A stretch of 20,141 nucleotides of DNA from IMG/VR virus record IMGVR_UViG_3300042888_000469, positions 1 to 20,141 of that record. One strand, 5' to 3'. Position numbers and translations under genes: made by a program. Under the pieces are notes generated by a model. The model was not told where the DNA came from. It was given only the letters and a program-made list of their open reading frames with translations, and searched no databases. Origin of the DNA: a virus. Positions 1-6,858 of the stretch are shown one piece after another (within the stretch, counting starts at the first letter, position 1; the number at the start of each line of letters is the position of its first letter).

Positions 1-774
1 GGCCCTTTCTTTAATTCCCATAGCATCATCATGGAGCTGTGTGTGCTGTACTTGTCTGCTGAATTCTTGTAGCTGTGCAATCTGCTCACTCATACGTACA
101 ATGGCCTTGCCGGCTGGATCGTGTGGAACACCGCCATGATCAACGTGTTGAGCCATAGCAAATGCACCTGCTGGATGAATGAACGGATATTTAAATCTTT
201 CACCGTCTCTATTTTGAATGTAAATTGCCTTGATGTTTTTCTTTTGGCTACGTGCGCCTGGATACATTTCATCAACTGGACTGTGATGTCTAACAATAAC
301 TTCAGTTGCACCTTTAACAGCGCGGCTAGTTTTTTTAGAACTCTTTTGGTTCCAGCGTGATTCGTTCATAGTATTCATTTCGGGTTCTTCCTTGGGACCT
401 TGCGTTGTTGCAAGATGTTGAAAATCATTTTTGTCTAGATTTGTTTTAGCAATATCTCTGGTATCAAATCGCAATAGTCTGCGCATAGCAAACGATCGCA
501 TTTCTTTCAAAAAATCATACCATAATTGCTTTGCGGGGTCGTCTTGATTTTCAGTAATACCTTGACTGTAATAAATCTTTAAACTTCCTAAGTCGTTTAG
601 GCTAATGCTCACACGGCCTAGATTTACACCTTCGTTAATAAAGTCAAAATCAAAGAATCTTGCCTCTGCAGGATCGATAGTTACTGCACCGGTTTCATCG
701 CCCATTTCTAAGTTTTGAAAACGGCTTCGGACTTTGTCAAATAGGTCTTGACTGATTATTTGGATAGCTTTCAT
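1..774 (-). CDS. Conserved hypothetical T4-like phage protein, C-terminus beyond window
   Basis: An open frame runs from ATG at 774-772 to the window edge with no stop, giving 258 codons starting MKAIQIISQDLFDKVRSRF. It is a soluble, charged protein with no membrane segment. Visible stretches include RFFDFDFINEGVNLGRVSIS, MRSFAMRRLLRFDTRDIAK and GERFKYPFIHPAGAFAMAQH. From memory, proteins with this pattern are common beside the structural genes of marine T4-like phages and are annotated as hypothetical or structural; I assign no function. It directly follows gp17 with 12 nt between the genes. There is no Shine-Dalgarno sequence, but an ATAAATA motif lies 6 nt before the ATG. The frame is certain from its length and codon pattern; the role is unknown. 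Confidence 0.85.
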   Translation of the reverse strand, partial: MKAIQIISQDLFDKVRSRFQNLEMGDETGAVTIDPAEARFFDFDFINEGVNLGRVSISLNDLGSLKIYYSQGITENQDDPAKQLWYDFLKEMRSFAMRRLLRFDTRDIAKTNLDKNDFQHLATTQGPKEEPEMNTMNESRWNQKSSKKTSRAVKGATEVIVRHHSPVDEMYPGARSQKKNIKAIYIQNRDGERFKYPFIHPAGAFAMAQHVDHGGVPHDPAGKAIVRMSEQIAQLQEFSRQVQHTQLHDDAMGIKERA

Positions 775-780
775 ATGTGT

Positions 781-787
781 TATTTAT
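781..787 (-). promoter_or_regulatory. TAAATA late-promoter-like motif before the 258-codon gene
   Basis: The minus strand reads ATAAATA, 6 nt before the ATG at 774. It matches the core of the T4-type late promoter (TATAAATA). It overlaps the first base of the gp17 stop codon. There is no Shine-Dalgarno sequence between motif and start. Promoter function is inferred from recurrence of the motif at other gene starts in the window. Confidence 0.5.
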
Positions 788-2367
788 TAGTAATTAGATA
801 TATAGATAGGCATGGGCATCAAGAATTCGTCTTCTCTCTCTTCACGCATCTTATCATAAATTGCAGGGTCCCATTCTTGTAACATTAAAGCCATGCGTAT
901 AACCAGTAATGTAGCACTTACTAAGTCGTCATGGAGTCCTACTTTGGCTTCAAAACTGACACCTTTTGCAATATATCCTTTTAATTCGCTGATTAACGGT
1001 TTAGATCTTATACGGAATCTTTTGCTTTCTATTAAGTGTTTTAGTTTAGCACAGGCATTTATTTTACTAGAATTAGTAGTGTTAAATCCCTTACGGAAAC
1101 GACGCACATGACCTTTCTTTATTGGCTCGCTTAAGAATAGACCCGGAATGCTTTCTTCCCCAATTTCTTCAATTGCAACTAGTGCCGCTTCGCCAATATT
1201 GTTGTTTTCTACTGAATAATATATGCTTGCCTGCACACCTTTGTTAGCACATTCATCGTTGATAAAGTTTGCTAAATCTCGAAGTATTCGAACTTGCCCT
1301 TGAATAGTAGTTAAGTTATGTTGCCACTCTGCTACCTGTTCGAAGCTGGGAATTTCTAAAATTTGTATAGCAGCAGGGTCGCCGCCTGTACCTAGACTAG
1401 GATCTAATGCTAGCAAATAGGTACTCATTGGATTAACTTTTTTGTACCAACGAGCCTGCCCCATCTTCATGTAAGGCTCGTCACCTTCCATACCTGCTAG
1501 ACAAATACTGTTAATTAATGTTTCGTCAAATACTAAGAATTCACAATCATGCTCACGACGGAAACGTTCTTCACCGATGCGCGATCGTTCTTCATTTGCC
1601 CAGTTTTCATCACGATCTGGATGCTCATTCCAATATGCTCTAAATGGAAAGAATCCGTTGCGACCTACTGTTTGTTCGTTTCCAAATTCGTCAAATTTAT
1701 GATTTGCTTCTTTCCAGATGTTAGCAAACTGATCTTCATCACTGTTAGGAGTTGATGTAATAATTGCCTTACCACCAGTTGCCAGTGTAGGGCTAATAGA
1801 TGTCCAGAATTCAACGGCAATGTTAGGTTCAACGAACGCAAACTCGTCGGCGTATAGTAATGACAGAGACAAACCTCGACCAGTTGTTTCGGTTGTTGTT
1901 TGTGCAATAATACGCGACCCATTATCAAATTCAATACTTTGTTTGTTATAGCTTTTAACACCGCAACGTATATGGTCTGCACATAATTCATATGCATAAC
2001 GAATACGCGACATAATTTCTTGAGCACCCGTAAATTTGTGCGCCGCAACTAACACAGTTGCATCAGGAATAAACATAGCGTACCATAACAAGTATCCTGC
2101 TGCGGTTGTTGTTTTACCTGTTTGTCGAGGTAACAAATTTACATTGAAACGATTTCCGTGATAGCTGTCAATCAATCTGCGCTGATATTCAAATGGCTCG
2201 TATTTTAGCTTACCTTTTGTAGGGTGTTGAATATAAAAGAAATTATCAAGAAAATAGTGAGGACCATTTATTGGATCGGTACATTTCATTAATTCTTCAA
2301 TATCCTGCTCGGTATATTTTTGAGAACTGTATGCAGTTTTAACTAATTTATTATCCGTGTATGCCAT
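787..2367 (-). CDS. gp17: Terminase large subunit (DNA packaging motor ATPase/nuclease)
   Basis: This 526-aa protein is the T4 gp17-type motor that pumps DNA into the prohead through the portal and cuts the concatemer. The N-terminal ATPase shows a Walker A motif PRQTGKTT at residues 80-87, Walker B LLYADEFAFV at 170-179 with D174 and E175, and a coupling motif ITSTPN at 203-208. The C-terminal RNase H-like nuclease shows its three acidic positions: D322 in LALDPSLG, E387 in SVENNN and D480/D481 in GLHDDLV. T4 gp17 is about 610 aa, so this version is shorter, but all catalytic residues are present. The ATG at 2367 has no Shine-Dalgarno sequence and is preceded 5 nt away by GTAAATA. Unlike T4, it is separated from gp16 by two genes. 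Identification is firm. Confidence 0.97.
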   Translation of the reverse strand: MAYTDNKLVKTAYSSQKYTEQDIEELMKCTDPINGPHYFLDNFFYIQHPTKGKLKYEPFEYQRRLIDSYHGNRFNVNLLPRQTGKTTTAAGYLLWYAMFIPDATVLVAAHKFTGAQEIMSRIRYAYELCADHIRCGVKSYNKQSIEFDNGSRIIAQTTTETTGRGLSLSLLYADEFAFVEPNIAVEFWTSISPTLATGGKAIITSTPNSDEDQFANIWKEANHKFDEFGNEQTVGRNGFFPFRAYWNEHPDRDENWANEERSRIGEERFRREHDCEFLVFDETLINSICLAGMEGDEPYMKMGQARWYKKVNPMSTYLLALDPSLGTGGDPAAIQILEIPSFEQVAEWQHNLTTIQGQVRILRDLANFINDECANKGVQASIYYSVENNNIGEAALVAIEEIGEESIPGLFLSEPIKKGHVRRFRKGFNTTNSSKINACAKLKHLIESKRFRIRSKPLISELKGYIAKGVSFEAKVGLHDDLVSATLLVIRMALMLQEWDPAIYDKMREEREDEFLMPMPIYISNY

Positions 2368-2372
2368 GTACT

Positions 2373-2379
2373 TATTTAC
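2373..2379 (-). promoter_or_regulatory. TAAATA late-promoter-like motif before gp17
   Basis: The minus strand reads GTAAATA, then AGTAC, then the gp17 ATG. The motif begins only 6 nt after the terminator hairpin, so it would restart transcription for gp17. If initiation falls about 6 nt downstream as at T4 late promoters, the mRNA would begin at or next to the start codon. Confidence 0.55.
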
Positions 2380-2380
2380 T

Positions 2381-2409
2381 GAAAAAAATAGCCTCCGAAG
2401 AGGCTATTT
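2381..2409 (-). terminator. Intrinsic terminator with UUCG tetraloop, upstream of gp17
   Basis: A perfect 10-bp stem pairs 2409-2400 with 2395-2386 (minus strand AAATAGCCTC and GAGGCTATTT). The four-base loop is TTCG, giving the very stable C(UUCG)G tetraloop typical of T4 terminators. The stem runs into a T-rich tract ending near 2382. It lies just after the stop of the 217-aa gene and just before the gp17 promoter motif. The plus strand is also A/T flanked, but the loop and U-tract favour the minus strand. Confidence 0.9.
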
Positions 2410-2426
2410 GGTAAAAGCTAGTTCAA

Positions 2427-3080
2427 TCAATTTTCATTGACAAACCGCTTATACTGTGCAAATAGATCTGTTACTGCTTCGTTCATATCCGCGTATGCTT
2501 TTGGACGATCTCCGTCCATCCTATCGCCTTGCCCTGGCTGATTCTCTTGATGAGCATGTGCGTTTGCATCAAACTCGTCTTTATCATTTGGGTCAGCTGG
2601 AGTATTGTCGTACTCATCAACTGGCTCTTTCTTTTCCATATCGTGATCATCCATATCGTGATCACCGTCGTTGTCTAAATCACCGTGTGCTTTATTAACA
2701 TCATCTTCACCGTTGTCATCCATCGGGTTCAACTTATCAATCACACTACGCATACTGTCAGCTGCTGATCCACCGTTAGTTGGTTCTAATATTCCAGGAG
2801 GAGTCGGACTGTTGTCCAATGCCGGTGATGCCGATACAGGCTTGTTCTGGCCAGCAAGTTGCATAATAGTAGCTAACATGTTGCTTAGTTCATCACCGCT
2901 ACCGGCAGTCATATTGATGCTAGCTGGCATAGATGGCTTCTCTGGTGCCATATCCATGCCCATTTCTGGAACCATGCCCGGCATCATTCCGCATTCATCG
3001 ACTTGAGCACTTTCCTTAACAATATTAGGATTCTGTGAATCAAGTGCCGCTAATCTTTTCATTACGTCGATCATTTGCAT
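2427..3080 (-). CDS. Acidic, disordered 217-aa protein between terminase genes
   Basis: I place the start at ATG 3080-3078 because AAAGGA lies 7 nt upstream and the previous gene stops at 3082; the frame is open further upstream but there overlaps that gene. The product begins MQMIDVMKRLAALDSQNPNI, continues as a low-complexity Met/Pro/Gly segment (MMPGMVPEMGMDMAPEKP), then a strongly acidic Asp/Asn-rich tail, and ends DLFAQYKRFVNEN. A stretch DLDNDGDHDMDD resembles an EF-hand or thrombospondin-type calcium loop (DxDxDG). No enzyme domain is visible. Position between gp16 and gp17 and the acidic, disordered composition suggest an accessory head or internal protein, but I do not recognise it. 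It is probably cotranscribed with the 195-aa gene and is closed by the UUCG terminator. Confidence 0.8.
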   Translation of the reverse strand: MQMIDVMKRLAALDSQNPNIVKESAQVDECGMMPGMVPEMGMDMAPEKPSMPASINMTAGSGDELSNMLATIMQLAGQNKPVSASPALDNSPTPPGILEPTNGGSAADSMRSVIDKLNPMDDNGEDDVNKAHGDLDNDGDHDMDDHDMEKKEPVDEYDNTPADPNDKDEFDANAHAHQENQPGQGDRMDGDRPKAYADMNEAVTDLFAQYKRFVNEN

Positions 3081-3081
3081 A

Positions 3082-3669
3082 TTATTTTCCTTTGCTGCCA
3101 AATAGGCTAGTGTTACTTGGCTCTGCATCCGTATTGTATTTGGCAGCACCTTCTGTTGGGATTTCTTCTCCGCGTTCTTTGCGTTGAAGTTTTAAGATAT
3201 CATTCAATTCTTTAACGAAACCAGTATTGTACTTATCACCGTAGTAGTCTTCAAACTGCGGACTACCTGCTTCTTTATAGTCAGGATCTAGCAATAATGC
3301 ACCTTCTCTTTTCTCAACAGGCATTTGATATTCTTCACTAGGTTCGCCTGGACGACGAACGACAAGATTTTGTTTTCCGATACCTAGTTCAGCCGCTAGA
3401 TATTCTGTTAATTCAAACGGTGTTGTTGGAAAATCTAGCGTGACTTCGTAGATATTCACTTCACAGTTTTTAACTTGAGGAAAGTCTAACGGCACTGCTT
3501 GGATAGGCGTCTTTGATTTTTTAAATCCTGTTAAGGTATTTTCGTTAGTAAAACGCCCTAGCAAACGCTTCATTGTGTCTTCTTGTTCAGAAGTCATGTC
3601 TCCTGCAATTTTAATGCGGAAGTCGTATTGCTTCTTAGATTCTGTTAGGTATGCGGTGAATGATTTCAT
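3082..3669 (-). CDS. 195-aa protein with possible capsid-targeting N-terminus
   Basis: The protein starts MKSFTAYLTESKKQYDFRIK. The first eleven residues resemble the capsid-targeting peptide of T4 internal proteins and Alt (MKTYQEFIAEA as I recall it), which is removed by the gp21 prohead protease after an (L/I)-x-E motif. Here LTE followed by Ser would be the cut site. The rest is a soluble alpha/beta-looking chain (CEVNIYEVTLDFPTTPFELT near residues 69-88) and a charged C-terminus ending FGSKGK. It could be packaged inside the head, but this is inference. The gene lies between gp16 (stop 3676) and the 217-aa gene. It lacks a Shine-Dalgarno sequence and has ATAAATA 7 nt before the ATG. Confidence 0.85.
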   Translation of the reverse strand: MKSFTAYLTESKKQYDFRIKIAGDMTSEQEDTMKRLLGRFTNENTLTGFKKSKTPIQAVPLDFPQVKNCEVNIYEVTLDFPTTPFELTEYLAAELGIGKQNLVVRRPGEPSEEYQMPVEKREGALLLDPDYKEAGSPQFEDYYGDKYNTGFVKELNDILKLQRKERGEEIPTEGAAKYNTDAEPSNTSLFGSKGK

Positions 3670-3675
3670 GATGAT

Positions 3676-4155
3676 TTATTTATGCATATTCTTAAGTTTC
3701 TCAAGTATGCTGTTCCTGTCAGTAACAATATACCCTTCTCCTTCTATAGCGCCGCCACCTTCTTGGCCGTGCTTTTTGTCAATTGCTAACTTTTTAAGCT
3801 GTAGATCTACCATCTTTAGCTTTTTGTCAATTTTATTAGTCTTAGCGGTAATTGCAGCATTCATCATTTGAGCTGCAATTTCAAACATCCTAGAACCGTA
3901 TCTAGGTTCTACGTTCATACCTAAGTCCATTAAATCGTCGTATGCTTTTTCTGCTTTGTCTGCTAGTGCATCTAATTCGCCATCGGCCATGTCTCCTAGA
4001 CCTTTAACTCTAGGCAATGCTGATGCAATCTTATCAAATTCTTCTAACTTATCCTGTAGATCAATTGTAGCTACTGGTTCAGCATCTACTGGTTGTACAT
4101 CTACCATAGGCTCGGACGATTCTATGTTTAGCAGTTCTTCTAACTTTTTTGTCAT
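3676..4155 (-). CDS. gp16: Terminase small subunit
   Basis: This 159-aa protein matches T4 gp16 (about 164 aa) in length and in the pattern of its central helices. A stretch around residues 84-125 has PRYGSRMFEIAAQMMNA followed by KTNKIDKKLKMVDLQLKKL, corresponding to the T4 PRHMEVFATLMGQM...NREILKLHKDMKD segment, the coiled-coil oligomerisation core. The N-terminus is acidic and probably disordered. gp16 forms a ring that regulates gp17 ATPase and nuclease activity and marks the DNA for packaging. It sits 11 nt after gp4. The start at 4155 has no clear Shine-Dalgarno sequence; a weak GAAATAA lies upstream. In T4, genes 16 and 17 overlap, whereas here two genes intervene. Confidence 0.85.
   Translation of the reverse strand: MTKKLEELLNIESSEPMVDVQPVDAEPVATIDLQDKLEEFDKIASALPRVKGLGDMADGELDALADKAEKAYDDLMDLGMNVEPRYGSRMFEIAAQMMNAAITAKTNKIDKKLKMVDLQLKKLAIDKKHGQEGGGAIEGEGYIVTDRNSILEKLKNMHK
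3677..3683 (-). promoter_or_regulatory. TAAATA late-promoter-like motif before the 195-aa gene
   Basis: The minus strand reads ATAAATA, then AATCATC, then ATG. It overlaps the end of the gp16 reading frame (the final His-Lys codons and stop), so part of its conservation could be coding. No Shine-Dalgarno sequence is present for the downstream gene. Confidence 0.45.
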
Positions 4156-4166
4156 AAACTTACTTA

Positions 4167-4607
4167 TTACTTATTTCGTCCATTATGAAAAATATCATGT
4201 TCATTTAGAATGCGGAACTTAACTCCTTGGTTTCTACACCATATAGTTGCTGCTGCCCATTTGGCTTGATTCTTAACAAACTGTGCTTGATTGTAGGGAT
4301 TCTTTCCTACTTTTTCTAATATCTGTTGGTTTGCAGGTTTTACTTCCCATAACTCTGCATGTCTTTTTTGATTTCTATCTACAAACGTTACTAAGAAGTC
4401 AGGTACATATACTGACTGTTTTCCTGTTAAAGGGTCTCGATATGGAATCTTTACAGGTTCGCTAGACCATTGTTGTATAGACGGGTTCTCATCACACATT
4501 CTCATAACTGCAATTTCCCAACTGCTACGATATGTAGGACCCGATGTTCCTACATATTTTTCAGGGTTTTTTAGAGAGTATGCCCCTTTAGAAAATTTTA
4601 AACTCAT
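4167..4607 (-). CDS. gp4: Head completion protein, TnsA-like nuclease fold
   Basis: The 146-aa protein closely follows T4 gp4: N-terminal NPEKYVGTSGPTYRSSWE (residues 14-31), NPSIQQWSSEPVKIPY, then a nuclease-like core with VPD (68-70) and ELWEVKP (85-91). The acidic residues E31, D70 and E88 with K90 fit the PD-(D/E)xK arrangement of TnsA-type endonucleases. In T4, gp4 is needed to complete DNA-filled heads before tail joining and is thought to trim packaged DNA ends. The start overlaps the stop of the preceding 122-aa gene by ATGA, so translation is probably coupled. Confidence 0.92.
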   Translation of the reverse strand: MSLKFSKGAYSLKNPEKYVGTSGPTYRSSWEIAVMRMCDENPSIQQWSSEPVKIPYRDPLTGKQSVYVPDFLVTFVDRNQKRHAELWEVKPANQQILEKVGKNPYNQAQFVKNQAKWAAATIWCRNQGVKFRILNEHDIFHNGRNK

Positions 4608-4972
4608 GCAAGTATATTTCTTTGTATTTCCGGATTAGGCTGAAATTTCTGAGCATATCCTAAACTGCTTGATTTAAATCTATTGTAATTAAGTATTTCA
4701 GAAACTAGACCAGAAAGTTCTATATCATTTAGACCTCGTAGTGTATCTAAAATCTGCATAGGATTATAACCATCCTGTTTTGCCTGTCTAATAATAGTAA
4801 CTGCAATAGACTCTGCAGATACTTCACCAAAATTTCTAGAAGTGAAATATCCCTTCATAGCTGCTAAGGTAGTTGCATTTATCTCAATGGGTTGAGAATA
4901 AAAAGAATCAAATGCTTGAACTGTTTGATCTTGTGTTGTACTTAACGGTACATTGGAATAGTTGTTATTCAT
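4604..4972 (-). CDS. Small conserved phage protein, 122 aa
   Basis: The product starts MNNNYSNVPLSTTQDQTVQA and carries the helix-rich segment ESIAVTIIRQAKQDGYNPMQ followed by ILDTLRGLNDIELSGLVSEI. From memory similar small proteins accompany the gp48/gp4 region in marine T4-like phages and are listed as structural, but I do not know its role. It lies between the tube-cap gene (2 nt gap) and gp4 (4-nt ATGA overlap), so it is almost certainly cotranslated with them and is probably a virion assembly component. A weak purine stretch AAAGAGA precedes the ATG. Confidence 0.8.
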   Translation of the reverse strand: MNNNYSNVPLSTTQDQTVQAFDSFYSQPIEINATTLAAMKGYFTSRNFGEVSAESIAVTIIRQAKQDGYNPMQILDTLRGLNDIELSGLVSEILNYNRFKSSSLGYAQKFQPNPEIQRNILA

Positions 4973-4974
4973 TG

Positions 4975-6111
4975 TTATCTCTTTCCGGGAAATATAATTG
5001 CTGCGGGATTAGCTCTAATTTTCCCATCTACTCCGGTATTGATTGCTTTAAAAATGTTAATGCCTACTCCGCCAGGTAATGTAAATATCCCTGGTTGATC
5101 TTCGGCAGGCGGGGGAGTGTAGTATTTTCCAGGTGCAGTTTTAGATAGTGCGCCAAGGGCGCCGTTTGCTATGTTATACGCTCCTGCTTTCGTTCTAGTA
5201 ATACCGTTTGTATTAACATAATTCTTAGCTAATATTCCGACAATATTTAATAATGGATTAGAAGCCGAGTTACTTCCTCCGACTCTTCCAAATATTCTCT
5301 GTGCGCCGGGTTTATCAAACCCTGTTTCTCTCTTAACGTAACTTGCACTGTTTAATGGATTTCCTGCAATCGATAACGGACTCGGAGTTTTGTCATAATA
5401 GACACTAGTGAATCCCGGCGGGTCAGTCTCTGCAACAATTTGACCATAATCGTATAAGACATTTTCGTATGCGATTGTCATTCTATTTTGCATCACTTTG
5501 CTGCCCTCGGCCTGATTCAAAGAGTCGTGTGCCCATTCTGTAATTTTAGGATTTATTAAAGTTATCTGCGTAAAGTTCTGTTGATGCAACGAGTATATAT
5601 CGATGGATGTAATAAAAGGAGTCTTAACTCCGTTGTCATATATACCATATTGGAAATCAGTCTCGCCGTACTTTGTATCATAAAATGATGTTGGGACCTC
5701 ATTCCTAGATTTACCATACTTGCTGTCTGCAAAATGATGTTTGTAATAGTTAGTCCATAATTTATTAACGATGTCTAAATTGTCGTCGTGAAATTCAGCA
5801 CTAACCGGAGTATAATTTAGTTTAGTCTGTACCACAGTTTTTCTATTGTATTGATTAACTGTTTCAGTAGTAACTCCGAATTTAGGAAGATCAATTTTTT
5901 TAACCAACACGCCAACATCTAATGATCCAGTGTTCTTCCAACGCTCGTCGGATATTGCTGCAGGATTTAGATTAAACACAACATAATAAAGAAATCCTAG
6001 CTTAGGAGAATATCCGTAGTTGTCATCTACATATAGCCTGCTAGCATGTTGGTAATCTCGCAATACAGTATTACCGCTTGCTGATAAAAAATTATTAAAG
6101 GCGTTACTCAT
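4975..6111 (-). CDS. gp48: Baseplate tail-tube cap/initiator protein (gp48/gp54-like)
   Basis: The 378-aa protein starts MSNAFNNFLSASGNTVLRDY. Its pattern ASRLYVDDNYGYSPKLGFLY, then VKKIDLPKFGVTTETVNQYN and VSAEFHDDNLDIVNKLWTNY, matches what I recall for proteins annotated gp48 in cyanophage-like T4 relatives. The central part resembles a tail-tube domain: a beta-hairpin-rich fold with a helix after HDD. The C-terminus is Gly/Ala/Pro rich. In T4, gp48 and gp54 build the baseplate hub platform on which the gp19 tube polymerises; which of the two this is cannot be settled here. It is the first gene after the gp19 terminator. There is no Shine-Dalgarno sequence; CTAAATA lies 5 nt upstream of the ATG. 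Confidence 0.8.
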   Translation of the reverse strand: MSNAFNNFLSASGNTVLRDYQHASRLYVDDNYGYSPKLGFLYYVVFNLNPAAISDERWKNTGSLDVGVLVKKIDLPKFGVTTETVNQYNRKTVVQTKLNYTPVSAEFHDDNLDIVNKLWTNYYKHHFADSKYGKSRNEVPTSFYDTKYGETDFQYGIYDNGVKTPFITSIDIYSLHQQNFTQITLINPKITEWAHDSLNQAEGSKVMQNRMTIAYENVLYDYGQIVAETDPPGFTSVYYDKTPSPLSIAGNPLNSASYVKRETGFDKPGAQRIFGRVGGSNSASNPLLNIVGILAKNYVNTNGITRTKAGAYNIANGALGALSKTAPGKYYTPPPAEDQPGIFTLPGGVGINIFKAINTGVDGKIRANPAAIIFPGKR

Positions 6112-6116
6112 GCAAA

Positions 6117-6123
6117 TATTTAG
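6117..6123 (-). promoter_or_regulatory. TAAATA late-promoter-like motif before the gp48-like gene
   Basis: The minus strand reads CTAAATA, then TTTGC, then ATG. It comes directly after a terminator hairpin, so it would begin a new transcription unit. The 5-nt spacer is the same as at gp13 and gp17, and no Shine-Dalgarno sequence is present. Confidence 0.6.
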
Positions 6124-6125
6124 TC

Positions 6126-6156
6126 AAATAAAAAGCCCAGGTATTAAGCTGGGCTT
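6126..6156 (-). terminator. Intrinsic terminator after gp19
   Basis: A perfect 8-bp GC-rich stem (AAGCCCAG paired with CTGGGCTT, 6156-6149 with 6140-6133) encloses an 8-nt loop. On the minus strand it is followed by TTTATTTG, giving a U-rich tail. It lies 20 nt past the gp19 stop and just before the next promoter motif. Confidence 0.85.
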
Positions 6157-6176
6157 GTGTTTTGTCAATTTAACTA

Positions 6177-6827
6177 TTAACCTGTAGCTAGGCCTTGTGC
6201 CCCTGCTGGTCTTACTACACGACCTACATCTACACCAATACCGCTAGCTGTGCCACCTGGGGCTTCTAACTGAATTGCGTTATCGTATGTGATAGTTAAT
6301 GCAATATCCATTGGACTTGTTGCATCAGCATAGTCGCCACCTTGATAGACAGCCTGCTTAATGAAGCAACCTAAGAATTCAAAACTTTCTAATGTAACTG
6401 GCTCAAACGCTCCGTTACCGCCATCTAACATTTCGACTCTCATTCTAAATTTATAATCGATACCGCTAGCAGCACCGCTTTGTTCAAAGAAGTCAAATTG
6501 CTTCTGTAGTTGCTCGCCGACTTTACGACTAACAATACCGCTTGCATCATCGCGAATCGTTAGCTTTGCATCTGCAAAACTGTGTTTGCCTAATAACTTA
6601 ACTGTGCTGTTATATACAGGCAACTTGATTTCTTCAAATGTAACATCTGGACGAGTCACGTTCATGACTTGTTTAGTCAGCTCAGTTGAAGGAGTACCTG
6701 CAACACCAAATTGATCTAAAGTAACGCGGAAACGAAACTTTAACTTTGGCATCAACAGACCCTGGGTCGAAGCTGCCTGTGTTGCGCTCAACGGTACTGT
6801 AAATCTATTTAAACTTGCAATTGGCAT
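6177..6827 (-). CDS. gp19: Tail tube protein
   Basis: The 216-aa protein matches the length and pattern of T4-like gp19: LKFRFRVTLDQFG near residue 29, TKQVMNVTRPDVTFEEIKLP with the VYNSTVKLLGKHSFADAKLT segment (about 51-89), and LESFEFLGCFIKQAVYQGGD near 146-165. gp19 hexamers stack into the inner tube that carries DNA through the contracted tail. The start is well supported by AAGGAG placed 7 nt before the ATG and by a GGTAAATAA motif further upstream. It follows gp18 with a 31-nt gap and is closed by the terminator at 6126-6156. Confidence 0.95.
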   Translation of the reverse strand: MPIASLNRFTVPLSATQAASTQGLLMPKLKFRFRVTLDQFGVAGTPSTELTKQVMNVTRPDVTFEEIKLPVYNSTVKLLGKHSFADAKLTIRDDASGIVSRKVGEQLQKQFDFFEQSGAASGIDYKFRMRVEMLDGGNGAFEPVTLESFEFLGCFIKQAVYQGGDYADATSPMDIALTITYDNAIQLEAPGGTASGIGVDVGRVVRPAGAQGLATG

Positions 6828-6834
6828 ATAAATG

Positions 6835-6840
6835 CTCCTT
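6835..6840 (-). promoter_or_regulatory. Strong Shine-Dalgarno of gp19
   Basis: AAGGAG on the minus strand, 7 nt before the ATG at 6827. It fixes the gp19 start and contrasts with the many genes here that lack such a site. Confidence 0.85.
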
Positions 6841-6848
6841 ATTCTTTA

Positions 6849-6857
6849 TTATTTACC
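6849..6857 (-). promoter_or_regulatory. Late-promoter-like GGTAAATAA before gp19
   Basis: The minus strand reads GGTAAATAA just past the gp18 stop, 21 nt before the gp19 ATG. The identical nine bases precede gp18. Initiation here would give a short leader that keeps the AAGGAG site. Confidence 0.6.
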
Positions 6858-6858
6858 A

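Noticed and set aside
121-360. Plus-strand open frame opposite the left-edge gene, and similar antisense frames over gp17, gp18 and the fibres
   Set aside because: Translations have no family pattern and no start signals, and they mirror well-supported genes on the other strand.
3081-3149. Longer start at 3149 for the 217-aa protein
   Set aside because: It overlaps the 195-aa gene by 68 nt, while ATG 3080 has AAAGGA at proper distance and abuts the preceding stop.
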